Origin: an uncultured bacterium | GTDB taxonomy: Bacteria; Verrucomicrobiota; Kiritimatiellia; CAIKKV01 | Assembly: GCA_903828035.1 (NCBI GenBank) | Contig: CAIKKV010000660.1 | Location: forward strand, 1-25,134 | DNA: 25,134 nucleotides | Direction: 5' to 3' | Shown: positions 12,831 to 23,534 of the stretch, piece after piece | Layout of the letters: the number at the start of each line of letters is the position of its first letter | How positions within the stretch are numbered: the stretch's first letter is position 1 | The notes under the pieces: generated by a model | Databases searched by the model: none | Told to the model about the DNA's origin: nothing | What the model saw: the letters and a program-made list of their open reading frames with translations, nothing else | Made by a program: the position numbers and the translations under genes

Positions 12831-13739
12831 TTAATGCTTCTGGCGCATGGTGAACGCCTCGTCCTGCGCGCGGATCTTCTCGAGAACAACGGCCCCCGCC
12901 TCCTTGTAGATGGAGTGGATGGTCTCGTCCTTGAACTCGTAGGTGCGATCCTCGAAGTCGGTGGTCGGGATGCGGTTGAACAGCCGCTGGCGGGCCTGCT
13001 CCAGGTCCTTGCCGTAAATGTGGAACGAGTCGGCCTGCCAGTTCAGCCGGCCCATGCGGATCCGCTTGCTGGTCCGCCGCACCAGCTCGGGAATCATGAT
13101 GTCCCGGTTGAACAGCGTGAAGCCGAACATGTTCATGAAGTTCGCGCCCCAGGCGTCGTTGCTCCGGAAGCGGATATTGCAGTTCAGCCACCACTCGCCA
13201 GTGGCCTCGTCCTCCAGGATCCGGTACCAGATCGACTGCAGGCAGGGCGGGTCGTAGCAGTCGAGGTCGATGTTCGGCATCCAGGTGATCATCTGCGCCT
13301 GGCGCGTGAAGGGCTGCTTCGCCAGCTTGGCCAGCACGCCCTCGATCTGGTCGATCGAGAAAAACCCGGTTTCGACCGAGTGGCCCTCCTTCAGCTCGCG
13401 CCACGCGCCGTACGCGGCCAGGCGGCCGTGGTAGGTGTACTCCCAGCGCGTGTCGGCCGCGTCGTTCATGTTCTTGACCCAGTGGTCCTTGACGCCCTGC
13501 ACCTCCATCACATACTCGCGCAAATCCTCGATGCCGCCGGGGAACGCCTTGTGGATCATGGGCTCGGCCAGGGGGTCCTCGATCGTCATGTTCATCGTGC
13601 AGTCGAGGCTGGCGGGGTCGCCCGGCTTGTCGTACTGGGTCTTGATCCGGATTCCCTTCTCGTGGAGGGCGACCAGCGCGCGCTCGTAGGTTTCGGCTAG
13701 GCCGCGGCCGGCGACGGTGAGCACGGGAATGTTGGGCAT
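12831..13739 (-). CDS. divergent thymidylate synthase, ThyA family
   Basis: This 302-aa protein resembles folate-dependent thymidylate synthase (dUMP to dTMP) but is far from the E. coli type. The catalytic cysteine is C166 in DPPCLQSIWYRI. RFRSND (190-195) matches the phosphate-binding 'QRSxD' box. N203, 11 residues after that Arg, aligns with E. coli N177, which selects dUMP over dCMP. FHIYGKDLEQ (239-248) matches the 'HxY' motif. The overall order agrees with the family. The start at 13739 was chosen because AAGGAG lies 6 nt upstream; an in-frame ATG ten codons earlier has no SD. It is 12 bp upstream of coaB and divergent from lacZ. A hydroxymethylase role is less likely because of N203. 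Confidence 0.78.
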   Translation of the reverse strand: MPNIPVLTVAGRGLAETYERALVALHEKGIRIKTQYDKPGDPASLDCTMNMTIEDPLAEPMIHKAFPGGIEDLREYVMEVQGVKDHWVKNMNDAADTRWEYTYHGRLAAYGAWRELKEGHSVETGFFSIDQIEGVLAKLAKQPFTRQAQMITWMPNIDLDCYDPPCLQSIWYRILEDEATGEWWLNCNIRFRSNDAWGANFMNMFGFTLFNRDIMIPELVRRTSKRIRMGRLNWQADSFHIYGKDLEQARQRLFNRIPTTDFEDRTYEFKDETIHSIYKEAGAVVLEKIRAQDEAFTMRQKH

Positions 13740-13793
13740 GGTCGACTCCTTGATGATCGGATCCTGCATCAGGGAAAAGTAGCCGGAAAGGCC

Positions 13794-16969
<3,176 letters not shown>

Positions 16970-16989
16970 ACATCCCTGAAGAGGTTCCC

Positions 16990-18714
16990 ATGACTCCTGG
17001 AAAAGCCCGCAACTGCCGATTCATCCGCCTGGAGCGGGTGGCCATGCGCGACGGCACGCCTCTGGCCACCTCGATCTTCCTTCCCGAAGCGGAAGGCCGC
17101 TACCCCGTGATCCTCCAGCGCACGCCCTACAACAGGCTGGGCTGGATGGCCGGCTGGGAGGAGTGGGTCCGCAACGGCTACGTCTTCATCTGCCAGGACG
17201 TCCGCGGGCGCTTCGACTCCGACGGCGACTACGCGCCGTTCGTCCAGGAGATCAACGACACGCCGGACACCGTGGCCTGGATCCGGAAGCAGGCCTGGTG
17301 CAGCGGCAAGGTCGGCATGACCGGCCCCTCCTACCTCGGCTGGTCCCAGATGCTGGGGGTTTCCCACGACTCCGGCCCGACGCCCGACGCGCTGGTCCCC
17401 ACCTTCATGCCCAGCACGCCCTGGCTGCGGGGCTTCTACAACAGCGGGCCTCTGACCCTTTTCCTGGCCTACACGTGGGCCTGCTTCGACACCGGCTCCC
17501 GCACCGGAAACAGCGGCCTGCTGGACATCTTCAACGTCGAGGAGCTGTGCCGCCGCCTGCCGCTTGAAACGCTGGACGAAAGCTGCGGAGCCGGCGCGAA
17601 CCGGCTCTGGCGCGAGGCCATGGCGCATCCCACGAAGGACGACTACTGGGAGTCCTGGACGATCCAAGGCCGCTATGACCGCTTCACCATGCCGACCTTG
17701 AGCGTTGGCGGCTGGTACGACTACTACCCTGCCCAGGTCCTGAACACCTGGAAAAGCATGGTGGCGGAAGCGCGCACGCCAGAGATCGCCGCCGGCCACA
17801 AGGTGGTCATCGGCCCCTGGGGCCATCACCACGGGCTCGAGCCCACCCCGGACGGCCAGCGCGCCGTCGATTTCGGGCCCGCGTCCAAATACAACTGCCA
17901 GGGCCTCTACCGGTCCTGGTACGACCGCGTCTTCAAAGGCCTCAAGCCCGCCGACGGACTGGGCGACCGGCCGGTCCGCCTCTTTGTCATGGGGCTGAAC
18001 CAGTGGCGCGACGAGGACGAATGGCCGCTCGCCCGCACGCGCTACGTGGCCTATCACCTCCATAGCAAGGGCCGGGCCAACACCCTGGGCGGCGACGGAC
18101 GGCTCCTGCCGGAGGCGCCCCGGGACGAATCGTGCGACCGGTTCGACTACGATCCCGCCAACCCGGTCATGGGGCGCGGCGGAAACCACTCCGTGGGCCC
18201 CTGGAGCAACGCCTATAAAAACCTGATCTGGTGCGGGCCCTGCGACCAGCGCCCCAACGAAGAGCGGCCGGACGTCCTGGTCTACACCGGCGAGCCGCTG
18301 GAGCAGGACCTGGAAGTGACCGGCCCGGTGGTTGTGAAGCTATGGGCCTCCACCAGCGCGCCCGACACGGACTTCGTCGCCCGCCTCGTGGATGTCCACC
18401 CGGACGGCAAGGCCATCAACATCACCGAGGGGATCGTGCGCGCCCGGTATCGTCATGGGAACTGGACGACCCCGGGGCTGCTTGCGCCCGGTGAGGAGTT
18501 CGAGTACACGGTGGACCTGCAGGCCACGAGCAACGTCTTTTTAAAGGGGCACCGAATCCGGCTCGAAGTGACCAGCAGCAACTTCCCGCTGTGGGACCGC
18601 AACCTGAACACGGGCGAAGATCCCAACCGGAGCAGCGCCATTCAGGTGGCGCACCAGCGGATTCTCCACGATCCCGCGCATCCCTCGCGCCTCATCCTGC
18701 CGGTCATTCCCTGA
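16990..18714 (+). CDS. CocE/NonD family alpha/beta hydrolase (X-Pro peptidase-like)
   Basis: This 574-aa protein of the S15/CocE family comprises acyl-ester or X-Pro dipeptide hydrolases. The alpha/beta-hydrolase core shows CQDVRGRFDSDG (68-79), nucleophile S114 in GMTGPSYLGW, D244 in GGWYDYY and H279 in GPWGHHHG. A C-terminal jelly roll follows (about 430-574) with VVVKLWASTSAPDTDF and HRIRLEVTSSNFP. There is no signal peptide, so it is probably cytoplasmic. The ATG at 16990 was chosen for its SD (GAAGAGG) and because upstream codons overlap lacZ. The pairing with lacZ suggests removal of ester groups or a role in glycan use, but this is inference; the natural substrate cannot be read from sequence. 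Confidence 0.88.
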   Translation: MTPGKARNCRFIRLERVAMRDGTPLATSIFLPEAEGRYPVILQRTPYNRLGWMAGWEEWVRNGYVFICQDVRGRFDSDGDYAPFVQEINDTPDTVAWIRKQAWCSGKVGMTGPSYLGWSQMLGVSHDSGPTPDALVPTFMPSTPWLRGFYNSGPLTLFLAYTWACFDTGSRTGNSGLLDIFNVEELCRRLPLETLDESCGAGANRLWREAMAHPTKDDYWESWTIQGRYDRFTMPTLSVGGWYDYYPAQVLNTWKSMVAEARTPEIAAGHKVVIGPWGHHHGLEPTPDGQRAVDFGPASKYNCQGLYRSWYDRVFKGLKPADGLGDRPVRLFVMGLNQWRDEDEWPLARTRYVAYHLHSKGRANTLGGDGRLLPEAPRDESCDRFDYDPANPVMGRGGNHSVGPWSNAYKNLIWCGPCDQRPNEERPDVLVYTGEPLEQDLEVTGPVVVKLWASTSAPDTDFVARLVDVHPDGKAINITEGIVRARYRHGNWTTPGLLAPGEEFEYTVDLQATSNVFLKGHRIRLEVTSSNFPLWDRNLNTGEDPNRSSAIQVAHQRILHDPAHPSRLILPVIP

Positions 18715-18737
18715 GGGCGCCTTGCCCGGTCGCCGGA

Positions 18738-19157
18738 TCAGGGCGACTTGCGAATATAGATCGGCAGCTCGCCCGGCTTCTGCACCGTGAAGCCGCCTCC
18801 GGGCGATGGCCGCACATAGGTGGGAAGCTCGCCGGGGGTGGTGATGGTGAGGCCCCCGCCGGGCGACGGCCGCACATAGGCGGGAAGCTGGCCGGGGGTG
18901 AAAATGGTGCTCCCGCCCCCGGGCGAGGGACGGACGTAAACGGGGAGCTGGCCTGGCGCCATGATCGTCGACCCTCCGCCCGGACTGGGGTAGACGGTGG
19001 TGGGCAGTTTACCCGGCGTGAAGAGGGTCGTGCCGCCTCCGGGCGACGGACGCACATAGGTCGGAAGCTCGCCTGGCTTCTGAATGGTGTAGGATTGCGC
19101 CTGGAGCGACGCGGCCCACGCAAAGACTGCCAGCAGCGCTAAGTTCAAACCCTTCAT
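18738..19157 (-). CDS. secreted protein of six exact 20-residue repeats
   Basis: This 139-aa protein has a signal peptide at 1-20 (MKGLNLALLAVFAWAASLQA). The whole mature part is six tandem units of exactly 20 residues (21-40, 41-60, 61-80, 81-100, 101-120, 121-139) with no insertions. The consensus is GGxTIxxPGxLPxYVRPSPG. The first and last units both carry IQKPGELP/VQKPGELP, so the ends resemble each other. Alternating hydrophobic residues with a Pro-Gly turn in every unit suggest stacked beta hairpins or a small solenoid outside the cytoplasm. The start has GGAGAG 6 nt upstream and a 17-bp-spaced promoter. I cannot name the family. It is convergent with the CocE gene, 23 bp away. Confidence 0.82.
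   Translation of the reverse strand: MKGLNLALLAVFAWAASLQAQSYTIQKPGELPTYVRPSPGGGTTLFTPGKLPTTVYPSPGGGSTIMAPGQLPVYVRPSPGGGSTIFTPGQLPAYVRPSPGGGLTITTPGELPTYVRPSPGGGFTVQKPGELPIYIRKSP
18741..19097 (-). repeat. six in-phase 60-bp coding repeats
   Basis: The tandem 60-bp units encode the six 20-aa repeats. Sequence between units varies mostly at third positions and at a few set residues, so the array looks old and kept for the protein rather than freshly expanded. Confidence 0.85.
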
Positions 19158-19183
19158 GGCAGCTCTCCTTTCATCGTGTTCAC

Positions 19184-19212
19184 ATCTTACAGTCGCCGTA
19201 GCGCATAGCCAA
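19184..19212 (-). promoter_or_regulatory. predicted promoter of the 20-aa-repeat protein gene
   Basis: On the minus strand TTGGCT (19212-19207) and TAAGAT (19189-19184) are separated by 17 bp. The predicted start lies about 20 nt before the ATG at 19157. Confidence 0.5.
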
Positions 19213-19298
19213 TACCCAAATGGAAAGGCACCCAAATGGCAGGGCAAACACACCTTGTCATGATGCCGCACTGACTCCTGATGTACGGGTTGCATGAA

Positions 19299-19363
19299 GC
19301 GGGTTGCGCCGTTTCGATCAGCCCAAACGCGTCCGCTTGTTAACGCCGAAACGGCAAACCCGC
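19299..19363 (+). repeat. short (deleted) copy of the structured repeat family
   Basis: GCGGGTTGCGCCGTTTCG (19299-19316) pairs with CGAAACGGCAAACCCGC (19347-19363) with one small bulge, around a 30-nt loop. The left arm plus ATCAGC matches the 5' end of units L and R, and GATCAGCCCAAACGCG-CCGC...CGCCGAAACGG matches their 3' third. The middle is missing, with the join at GATCAG, which occurs twice in unit R. It lies between the acetyltransferase stop and the repeat-protein promoter. Confidence 0.75.
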
Positions 19364-19422
19364 GCCGCGCCTACTGACAGGCAACTGCGAGGTCCGCTTT
19401 TCACCAACGACTGAAGAAGGCG

Positions 19423-19995
19423 TTATCCAGCCAGCGTTTTCTCCACCAGCGGATGCGGATAAATCCTGGCGTAGGCGGACCAGATCGCGCGGGCCCCTTC
19501 GGGCGCCAGATCGGGCGCAAAGTCGAAGTCCAGGTAGAGCTTGATGGCGCCGATGCGCTCAATGGCGGTGACCAGATACGCGCGATCATGCCACTGGGCC
19601 AGCACGCGCATGGCATAGGCCAGGCCGGCCCGCGCCAGCCCCTTGCCCTGGTGCGAGGGCCGCACCGCCACCCAATGAATCCGCCCGTAGTCCTGCCCGT
19701 TAAACTCCCGGTTGTACCAGGCGCTGATCGTGCCCACGCCCAGCCCGCGCGGATCGGTCAGGATGAAGCACCGGCCCGGAACGGCCGCCAGGTCGTCCCC
19801 GAAGGCTTTGCGGAACAGATCCGGCTGAACCGCGAAAAACGGCTCGGCGTCCATCTCGATATCGATCCACAGCCCGATATCATCCAGACTCATGGGCCGG
19901 ATGCTGTAGCCGGCAGGGAACAGGGGGGCCGGCAGGCCGTCCATATGCGGGCGGATCATGTTGACGCTATTGAGTTGCGGCTGGCTTGCGCTCAT
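19423..19995 (-). CDS. GNAT family N-acetyltransferase
   Basis: This 190-aa protein has the GNAT fold. After an N-terminal extension (1-28), YSIRPMSLDDIGLWIDIEMD opens the domain. GVGTISAWYN (strand 4), IHWVAVRPSHQGKGLARAGLA (acetyl-CoA-binding motif A, about 105-125) and IGAIKLYLDFDFAPDL (motif B, about 147-162) follow. The acceptor is not predictable; the motif fits small-molecule or ribosomal-protein acetyltransferases alike. It starts 3 bp after the PPIase stop, and its SD (AAAAGGA) lies within the end of the PPIase gene. The two are therefore one transcript. Confidence 0.87.
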   Translation of the reverse strand: MSASQPQLNSVNMIRPHMDGLPAPLFPAGYSIRPMSLDDIGLWIDIEMDAEPFFAVQPDLFRKAFGDDLAAVPGRCFILTDPRGLGVGTISAWYNREFNGQDYGRIHWVAVRPSHQGKGLARAGLAYAMRVLAQWHDRAYLVTAIERIGAIKLYLDFDFAPDLAPEGARAIWSAYARIYPHPLVEKTLAG

Positions 19996-19998
19996 ACG

Positions 19999-20958
19999 CT
20001 ATTCCTTTTCGGCCTGCTCGATTTCCTCTTCGATCGAGGGATCCATGGAAATCGTCGCCGACGCCTGGAGCACATTGATGAACGCCATGAAGGCTTCCTG
20101 CTTCCGGCGCTGGGCGAGATGCTCCAGGATCTGGTCCTTGCATTCCGCGAAGGAGCGCATCGAGCCGTCCTCGCGCGCGGTCACCTCGATCAGATGAAAG
20201 CCGAAAGGCGTCTCCACCACCTCCCCCACGGTGCTCAGGGGCTGGGAAAACGCGGCATCCTCGAACGGCTTGACCATCTGGCCGCGGCCGAAGGATCCCA
20301 GGCTGCCGCCTTCCTGGGCGGACGGGCACTCGGAGTGGGCCTTCGCGAGCGCCGCAAAGTCGGCCCCCGCCCGGAGCTCGCCGCGCAGGCCTTCGATCTT
20401 GGCGCGCTTCTCCGCCTTGACCTGGGCGCTGTCCTTGGCGTCGCTCATGACGAGGATATGCCGGGCGCTGACGGTTTCCGGGCCGGTCATGGAGCCCGTC
20501 TCCTTGGCGTAGAAGGCCTCGGCCTCCGCCTCCGTGACGGCGGGAACCTTGGCCATGACGGTGTTGACGAGCTCCCGCACCCGCAGCTCTTTCTCCAGGC
20601 GCGCGGTGAACATCTCGAGGGTCATGCCGCCGGCGGCGAGGGCCTCCTTGAGGGCGGTGCCGGGGGGGAGGCGGCCGGAGACGTCCTTCAGGGCCTTCTC
20701 CACCTCGGCCGGGGGGACGGCGATCTGGCGGGCGGCGGTCTCGCCTTCCAGGAGGACCTGGGTGATGAAGTCGCGGACCGCATGGGCGCGGAAATGGCGG
20801 ATGGCGTCCGAAATCTGTTCCGCTTTCAGCGAATTGCCATGCTGGGCCATCTGGGCCTCGACGATCTCGTTCAACTCGTGGGCGCTCAGCGTCTGGCCGT
20901 TCACCTCCACGAGAACAAGGTTGGCGTCCTGCGATTCATTTTCGTTTTTCGACGTCAT
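19999..20958 (-). CDS. parvulin-type peptidyl-prolyl isomerase (SurA/PrsA-like)
   Basis: This 319-aa protein has a helical N-terminal chaperone-like region (about 14-140, opening LVLVEVNGQTLSAHELNEIVE as in SurA-type proteins) and a parvulin domain at about 163-260. The parvulin domain has SARHILVMSD, GADFAALAKAHSECPSA, GGSLGSFGRGQMVKPFEDAAF and ETPFGFHLIEV. A helical acidic tail ends the protein. Parvulins catalyse cis-trans isomerisation of X-Pro bonds and help secreted proteins fold. The ATG at 20958 has AAGGAAG upstream; the in-frame ATG eight codons earlier has no SD and would place that SD inside the gene. Neither start gives a signal peptide, which is unusual for SurA/PrsA-like proteins. 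The GNAT gene follows within 3 bp. Confidence 0.88.
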   Translation of the reverse strand: MTSKNENESQDANLVLVEVNGQTLSAHELNEIVEAQMAQHGNSLKAEQISDAIRHFRAHAVRDFITQVLLEGETAARQIAVPPAEVEKALKDVSGRLPPGTALKEALAAGGMTLEMFTARLEKELRVRELVNTVMAKVPAVTEAEAEAFYAKETGSMTGPETVSARHILVMSDAKDSAQVKAEKRAKIEGLRGELRAGADFAALAKAHSECPSAQEGGSLGSFGRGQMVKPFEDAAFSQPLSTVGEVVETPFGFHLIEVTAREDGSMRSFAECKDQILEHLAQRRKQEAFMAFINVLQASATISMDPSIEEEIEQAEKE

Positions 20959-21025
20959 AATGCTTCCTTTATTGTGCGCCAAACTACCACGGATCCGCGA
21001 TTGTGTCCATAATCGTCAACCCCGA

Positions 21026-21062
21026 CAAAACGTTTTGAAACGGATCCCGGGTAGGGTATGCT
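21026..21062 (+). promoter_or_regulatory. promoter with overlapping palindrome for the GT-C-like gene
   Basis: TTGAAA (21035-21040, 5 of 6) and TATGCT (21057-21062, 4 of 6) are 16 bp apart and predict a start near 21069. A perfect 12-bp palindrome, CAAAACGTTTTG (21026-21037), overlaps the -35 and is well placed for a repressor or activator. Confidence 0.5.
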
Positions 21063-21090
21063 GTGCGGCGATCGAACGCAGAGGGGTGGG

Positions 21091-23532
21091 ATGACCATGC
21101 AGTTATTTACAGCCGCGGCGTGGCTCGCGGGCCTCCTGGCCCTGGCGGGCCTGGGCGGCATGGCCCTGGCCGCGCGCGTGTCGTCGCGCCGGCTGAGCGC
21201 GTTCGACAAGGGCGTCCTGGCCCTCTTATGGGGCCCCTTGCTCCTCTCCGTGCTGGCGCTGGCGCTGGCGGACGCCGGCTGCTTCAGCCTCCGGCTCCTG
21301 ACCGCGGCAGCGGGCCTCTGGGGCCTGGCGGGCCTGATCCTCCTTCTTCGCCCGCGCCCGGCCCGGCCGGAGCCGGAACAAGAGCCGCCCCGGGCGGCGT
21401 TCCTGCTAAGCGCGGCGGCGCTCCTGGCGGCGACCTGCTTCCTGATTACCCCGGCCCACACCTACCTGTTCGGCGGCTGGGACCCGGGTGAATATGTCTG
21501 CACGGCCTCCAACATCGCCCGCACCGGCGCGCTCGAAATCCACGATCCGATCCTGGCCTCGCTGAAGCCGGCGCAGCAGCGGACGCTGATGCACGAGCCC
21601 GAGCCCCCGCGCCGGACGCTCCAGCCCGGCTATCTGGTGACCGATCCCGGCAAAGGCCTCTTGATGCCGGATTACTTCCACCTCTATCCCTCCTGGCTGG
21701 CGGTATGGGTGGGACTTTTCGGGCTGGGCGGCGCCTGGGCGGGCCACACCGCCATCGCGCTGTTCGCCCTGGGCATGGTCGTCCTGGCGGCGGGGAGCCT
21801 CTTCGGGAAGCGAACGGCCCTGCTGGCGGGCGCGGCCCTCGCGCTCTGCCCGGCCCAGCTCTACCTGATGCGCTTTACGACCGCCGAAATGATGACGCAG
21901 TTCTGCCTGTTTGCGGGCTTCTGGGCGCTCGAGCGGGCGTGGCGGCGGCCCGGCGCCGAAGGGGTGGCGCTGACCGCGGGCGCCGCTTTCGGCGCCGCGA
22001 TCCTCGCGCACAGCACCTCCGTGCTGCCGGTGGCGGGAATCCTGATGGCGGCCGCCGCGCGCGCGCGGGTCTCGCCCCGCCCCGGGGCCTGGGGCGTGCT
22101 CCTGGCCACCGCCCTGTTCTCCACGCTGGCCATGGCGTGGAACCTGGCCCGGGCGGATGTCATGACGCGCTTCCTGTGGACTCACCTGACAAGCCACCCC
22201 TCCTGGTGGATGCCGGCCGCGGGATTGGCGGCGGCCGCCATCGCGGCCGGGCCGATCCTGGCCAAGCTGTTACTCCGCCGGCAACCCGGCCCCGCCTGGA
22301 ATCGGGCGTGGCGCTGGACGCCGCTCGCGCTGGCGCTCCTGCTGGGCGCGCTGGGCTATTTCGTCCGCCCGCGGCTGGATGCCGGACCGGACGGACGCAA
22401 TCTCGTGTTTTTCGCGAGCCTTCTCGGCCCGGCGGGAGCCCTGCTCGCCGTGGCGTTTTTCGGCTTGCGCCGCTGGACGGACTGGACCGATAGCCAGCGG
22501 GCGTTCCTGGTGGCGGGACTGGTCACGGCCGGCGTGCTGCTGGCCTATAAAATGGTCCAGCCCGTTTACCTGTGGGCCGCCCGGCGCTGGGTGCCGGTGG
22601 TCTTCCCGTTTGCCGCCATCCTCGCCGCGGAAACGGCCATTTCACTGATGCGGAGGATGGGAAACCGGGGGCGCGCGAGGCAGGCGGGAGGCCTTGTCCT
22701 GGTGGCGGCGCTGGCGGCCGGCTGGTATTCCGGGATGCGGCCCAGGCCGGCCACCCTCTTCCGCTCGCGCGAGTTCGAGGGCCTGCCGGCTTTCATGACC
22801 CGGGTGGCAAGCGCGGTCGCCGACGCCGACGTGGTCTTGTGCTGGCATGCCGAGCCGAGCACCCCCTTGCGCTACCTGTACAACCTCCCGACTTTCGCCC
22901 TCACGCGTCTTCCCGAAAAGACGGGGATCCGGAATGCCAAGGCCGCCACGGCCCTGATCCTCCGCTGGCTGAAAGAGGGGAAGCGGGTCTATTGGATCGG
23001 CGAGCCCTTTTATCATCCCTCGATGCGCGCGATCGAAACGACCGCCGTGTCCGGACAATTCCAGATTCTCGAACGCCGCCTCGACCGCTTGCCGCGGAAC
23101 CTGGTCCGGGAAAAACGGACGTTCCGCATTTGCCGGCTGGAGCCGGACTCGACCCGGCCCTTCACCGCGCCCATCACGCTGGACGTGGGGTTCTCGGCCA
23201 TGGGGCTGATCAGGGGCTTCTCCATGGCCAAACAGGACTGGGAGGGAGCCCACCGCTTCGGTTACCGGCAAACCATCGGAACGGGAGCCCTCTATATCCC
23301 CGCCCTGGCGGGAACCTGGAGCATCCGGATGAAACACGACGACCCGGCCGCCCAGACCCTTCCCGTGAAACTGCTGGCGGAAGGCCGTGAGCTGGCCGTG
23401 GAGCCGGTGACGCGGCAATGGAGGGACCATCGATTCACGCTCCCCCCGGGGCTGGGCACCAACGGCGTGGTGCTGCTTGAGATTGCCCGGACGGGCATCT
23501 CCATCGACCGCCTTTCCTGCGCGGGCGACTGA
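21091..23532 (+). CDS. GT-C-like polytopic membrane glycosyltransferase
   Basis: This 813-aa protein has about a dozen hydrophobic segments up to residue about 560 and a soluble C-terminal part (about 570-813). After two N-terminal membrane pairs, the first large loop holds GGWDPGEYVCTASNIARTG (128-146), the place where GT-C glycosyltransferases carry their acidic catalytic residue (D131 here). These enzymes transfer sugars from polyprenyl-phosphate donors outside the cytoplasmic membrane. The C-terminal tail (about 690-813) is strand-rich, with GTWSIRMKHD and GTNGVVLLEIARTG, and may be a carbohydrate-binding-like sandwich. The start at 21091 follows AGGGGTGGG; an upstream in-frame ATG lacks an SD. 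It is divergent from the PPIase gene. Donor and acceptor are unknown. Confidence 0.7.
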   Translation: MTMQLFTAAAWLAGLLALAGLGGMALAARVSSRRLSAFDKGVLALLWGPLLLSVLALALADAGCFSLRLLTAAAGLWGLAGLILLLRPRPARPEPEQEPPRAAFLLSAAALLAATCFLITPAHTYLFGGWDPGEYVCTASNIARTGALEIHDPILASLKPAQQRTLMHEPEPPRRTLQPGYLVTDPGKGLLMPDYFHLYPSWLAVWVGLFGLGGAWAGHTAIALFALGMVVLAAGSLFGKRTALLAGAALALCPAQLYLMRFTTAEMMTQFCLFAGFWALERAWRRPGAEGVALTAGAAFGAAILAHSTSVLPVAGILMAAAARARVSPRPGAWGVLLATALFSTLAMAWNLARADVMTRFLWTHLTSHPSWWMPAAGLAAAAIAAGPILAKLLLRRQPGPAWNRAWRWTPLALALLLGALGYFVRPRLDAGPDGRNLVFFASLLGPAGALLAVAFFGLRRWTDWTDSQRAFLVAGLVTAGVLLAYKMVQPVYLWAARRWVPVVFPFAAILAAETAISLMRRMGNRGRARQAGGLVLVAALAAGWYSGMRPRPATLFRSREFEGLPAFMTRVASAVADADVVLCWHAEPSTPLRYLYNLPTFALTRLPEKTGIRNAKAATALILRWLKEGKRVYWIGEPFYHPSMRAIETTAVSGQFQILERRLDRLPRNLVREKRTFRICRLEPDSTRPFTAPITLDVGFSAMGLIRGFSMAKQDWEGAHRFGYRQTIGTGALYIPALAGTWSIRMKHDDPAAQTLPVKLLAEGRELAVEPVTRQWRDHRFTLPPGLGTNGVVLLEIARTGISIDRLSCAGD

Positions 23533-23534
23533 GG

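Noticed and set aside
13740..13769. Ten-codon N-terminal extension of the thymidylate-synthase-like gene
   Set aside because: The strong SD AAGGAG lies inside this extension, 6 nt before the ATG at 13739, so the shorter form is preferred.
18536..18550. Possible programmed frameshift at CTTTTTAAAG in the CocE gene
   Set aside because: The frame continues through the conserved C-terminal domain without change and no alternative frame adds a domain.
18741..19097. CRISPR-like or non-coding tandem array
   Set aside because: The 60-bp units have no spacers and keep an open frame with a signal peptide and SD, so they are coding repeats.
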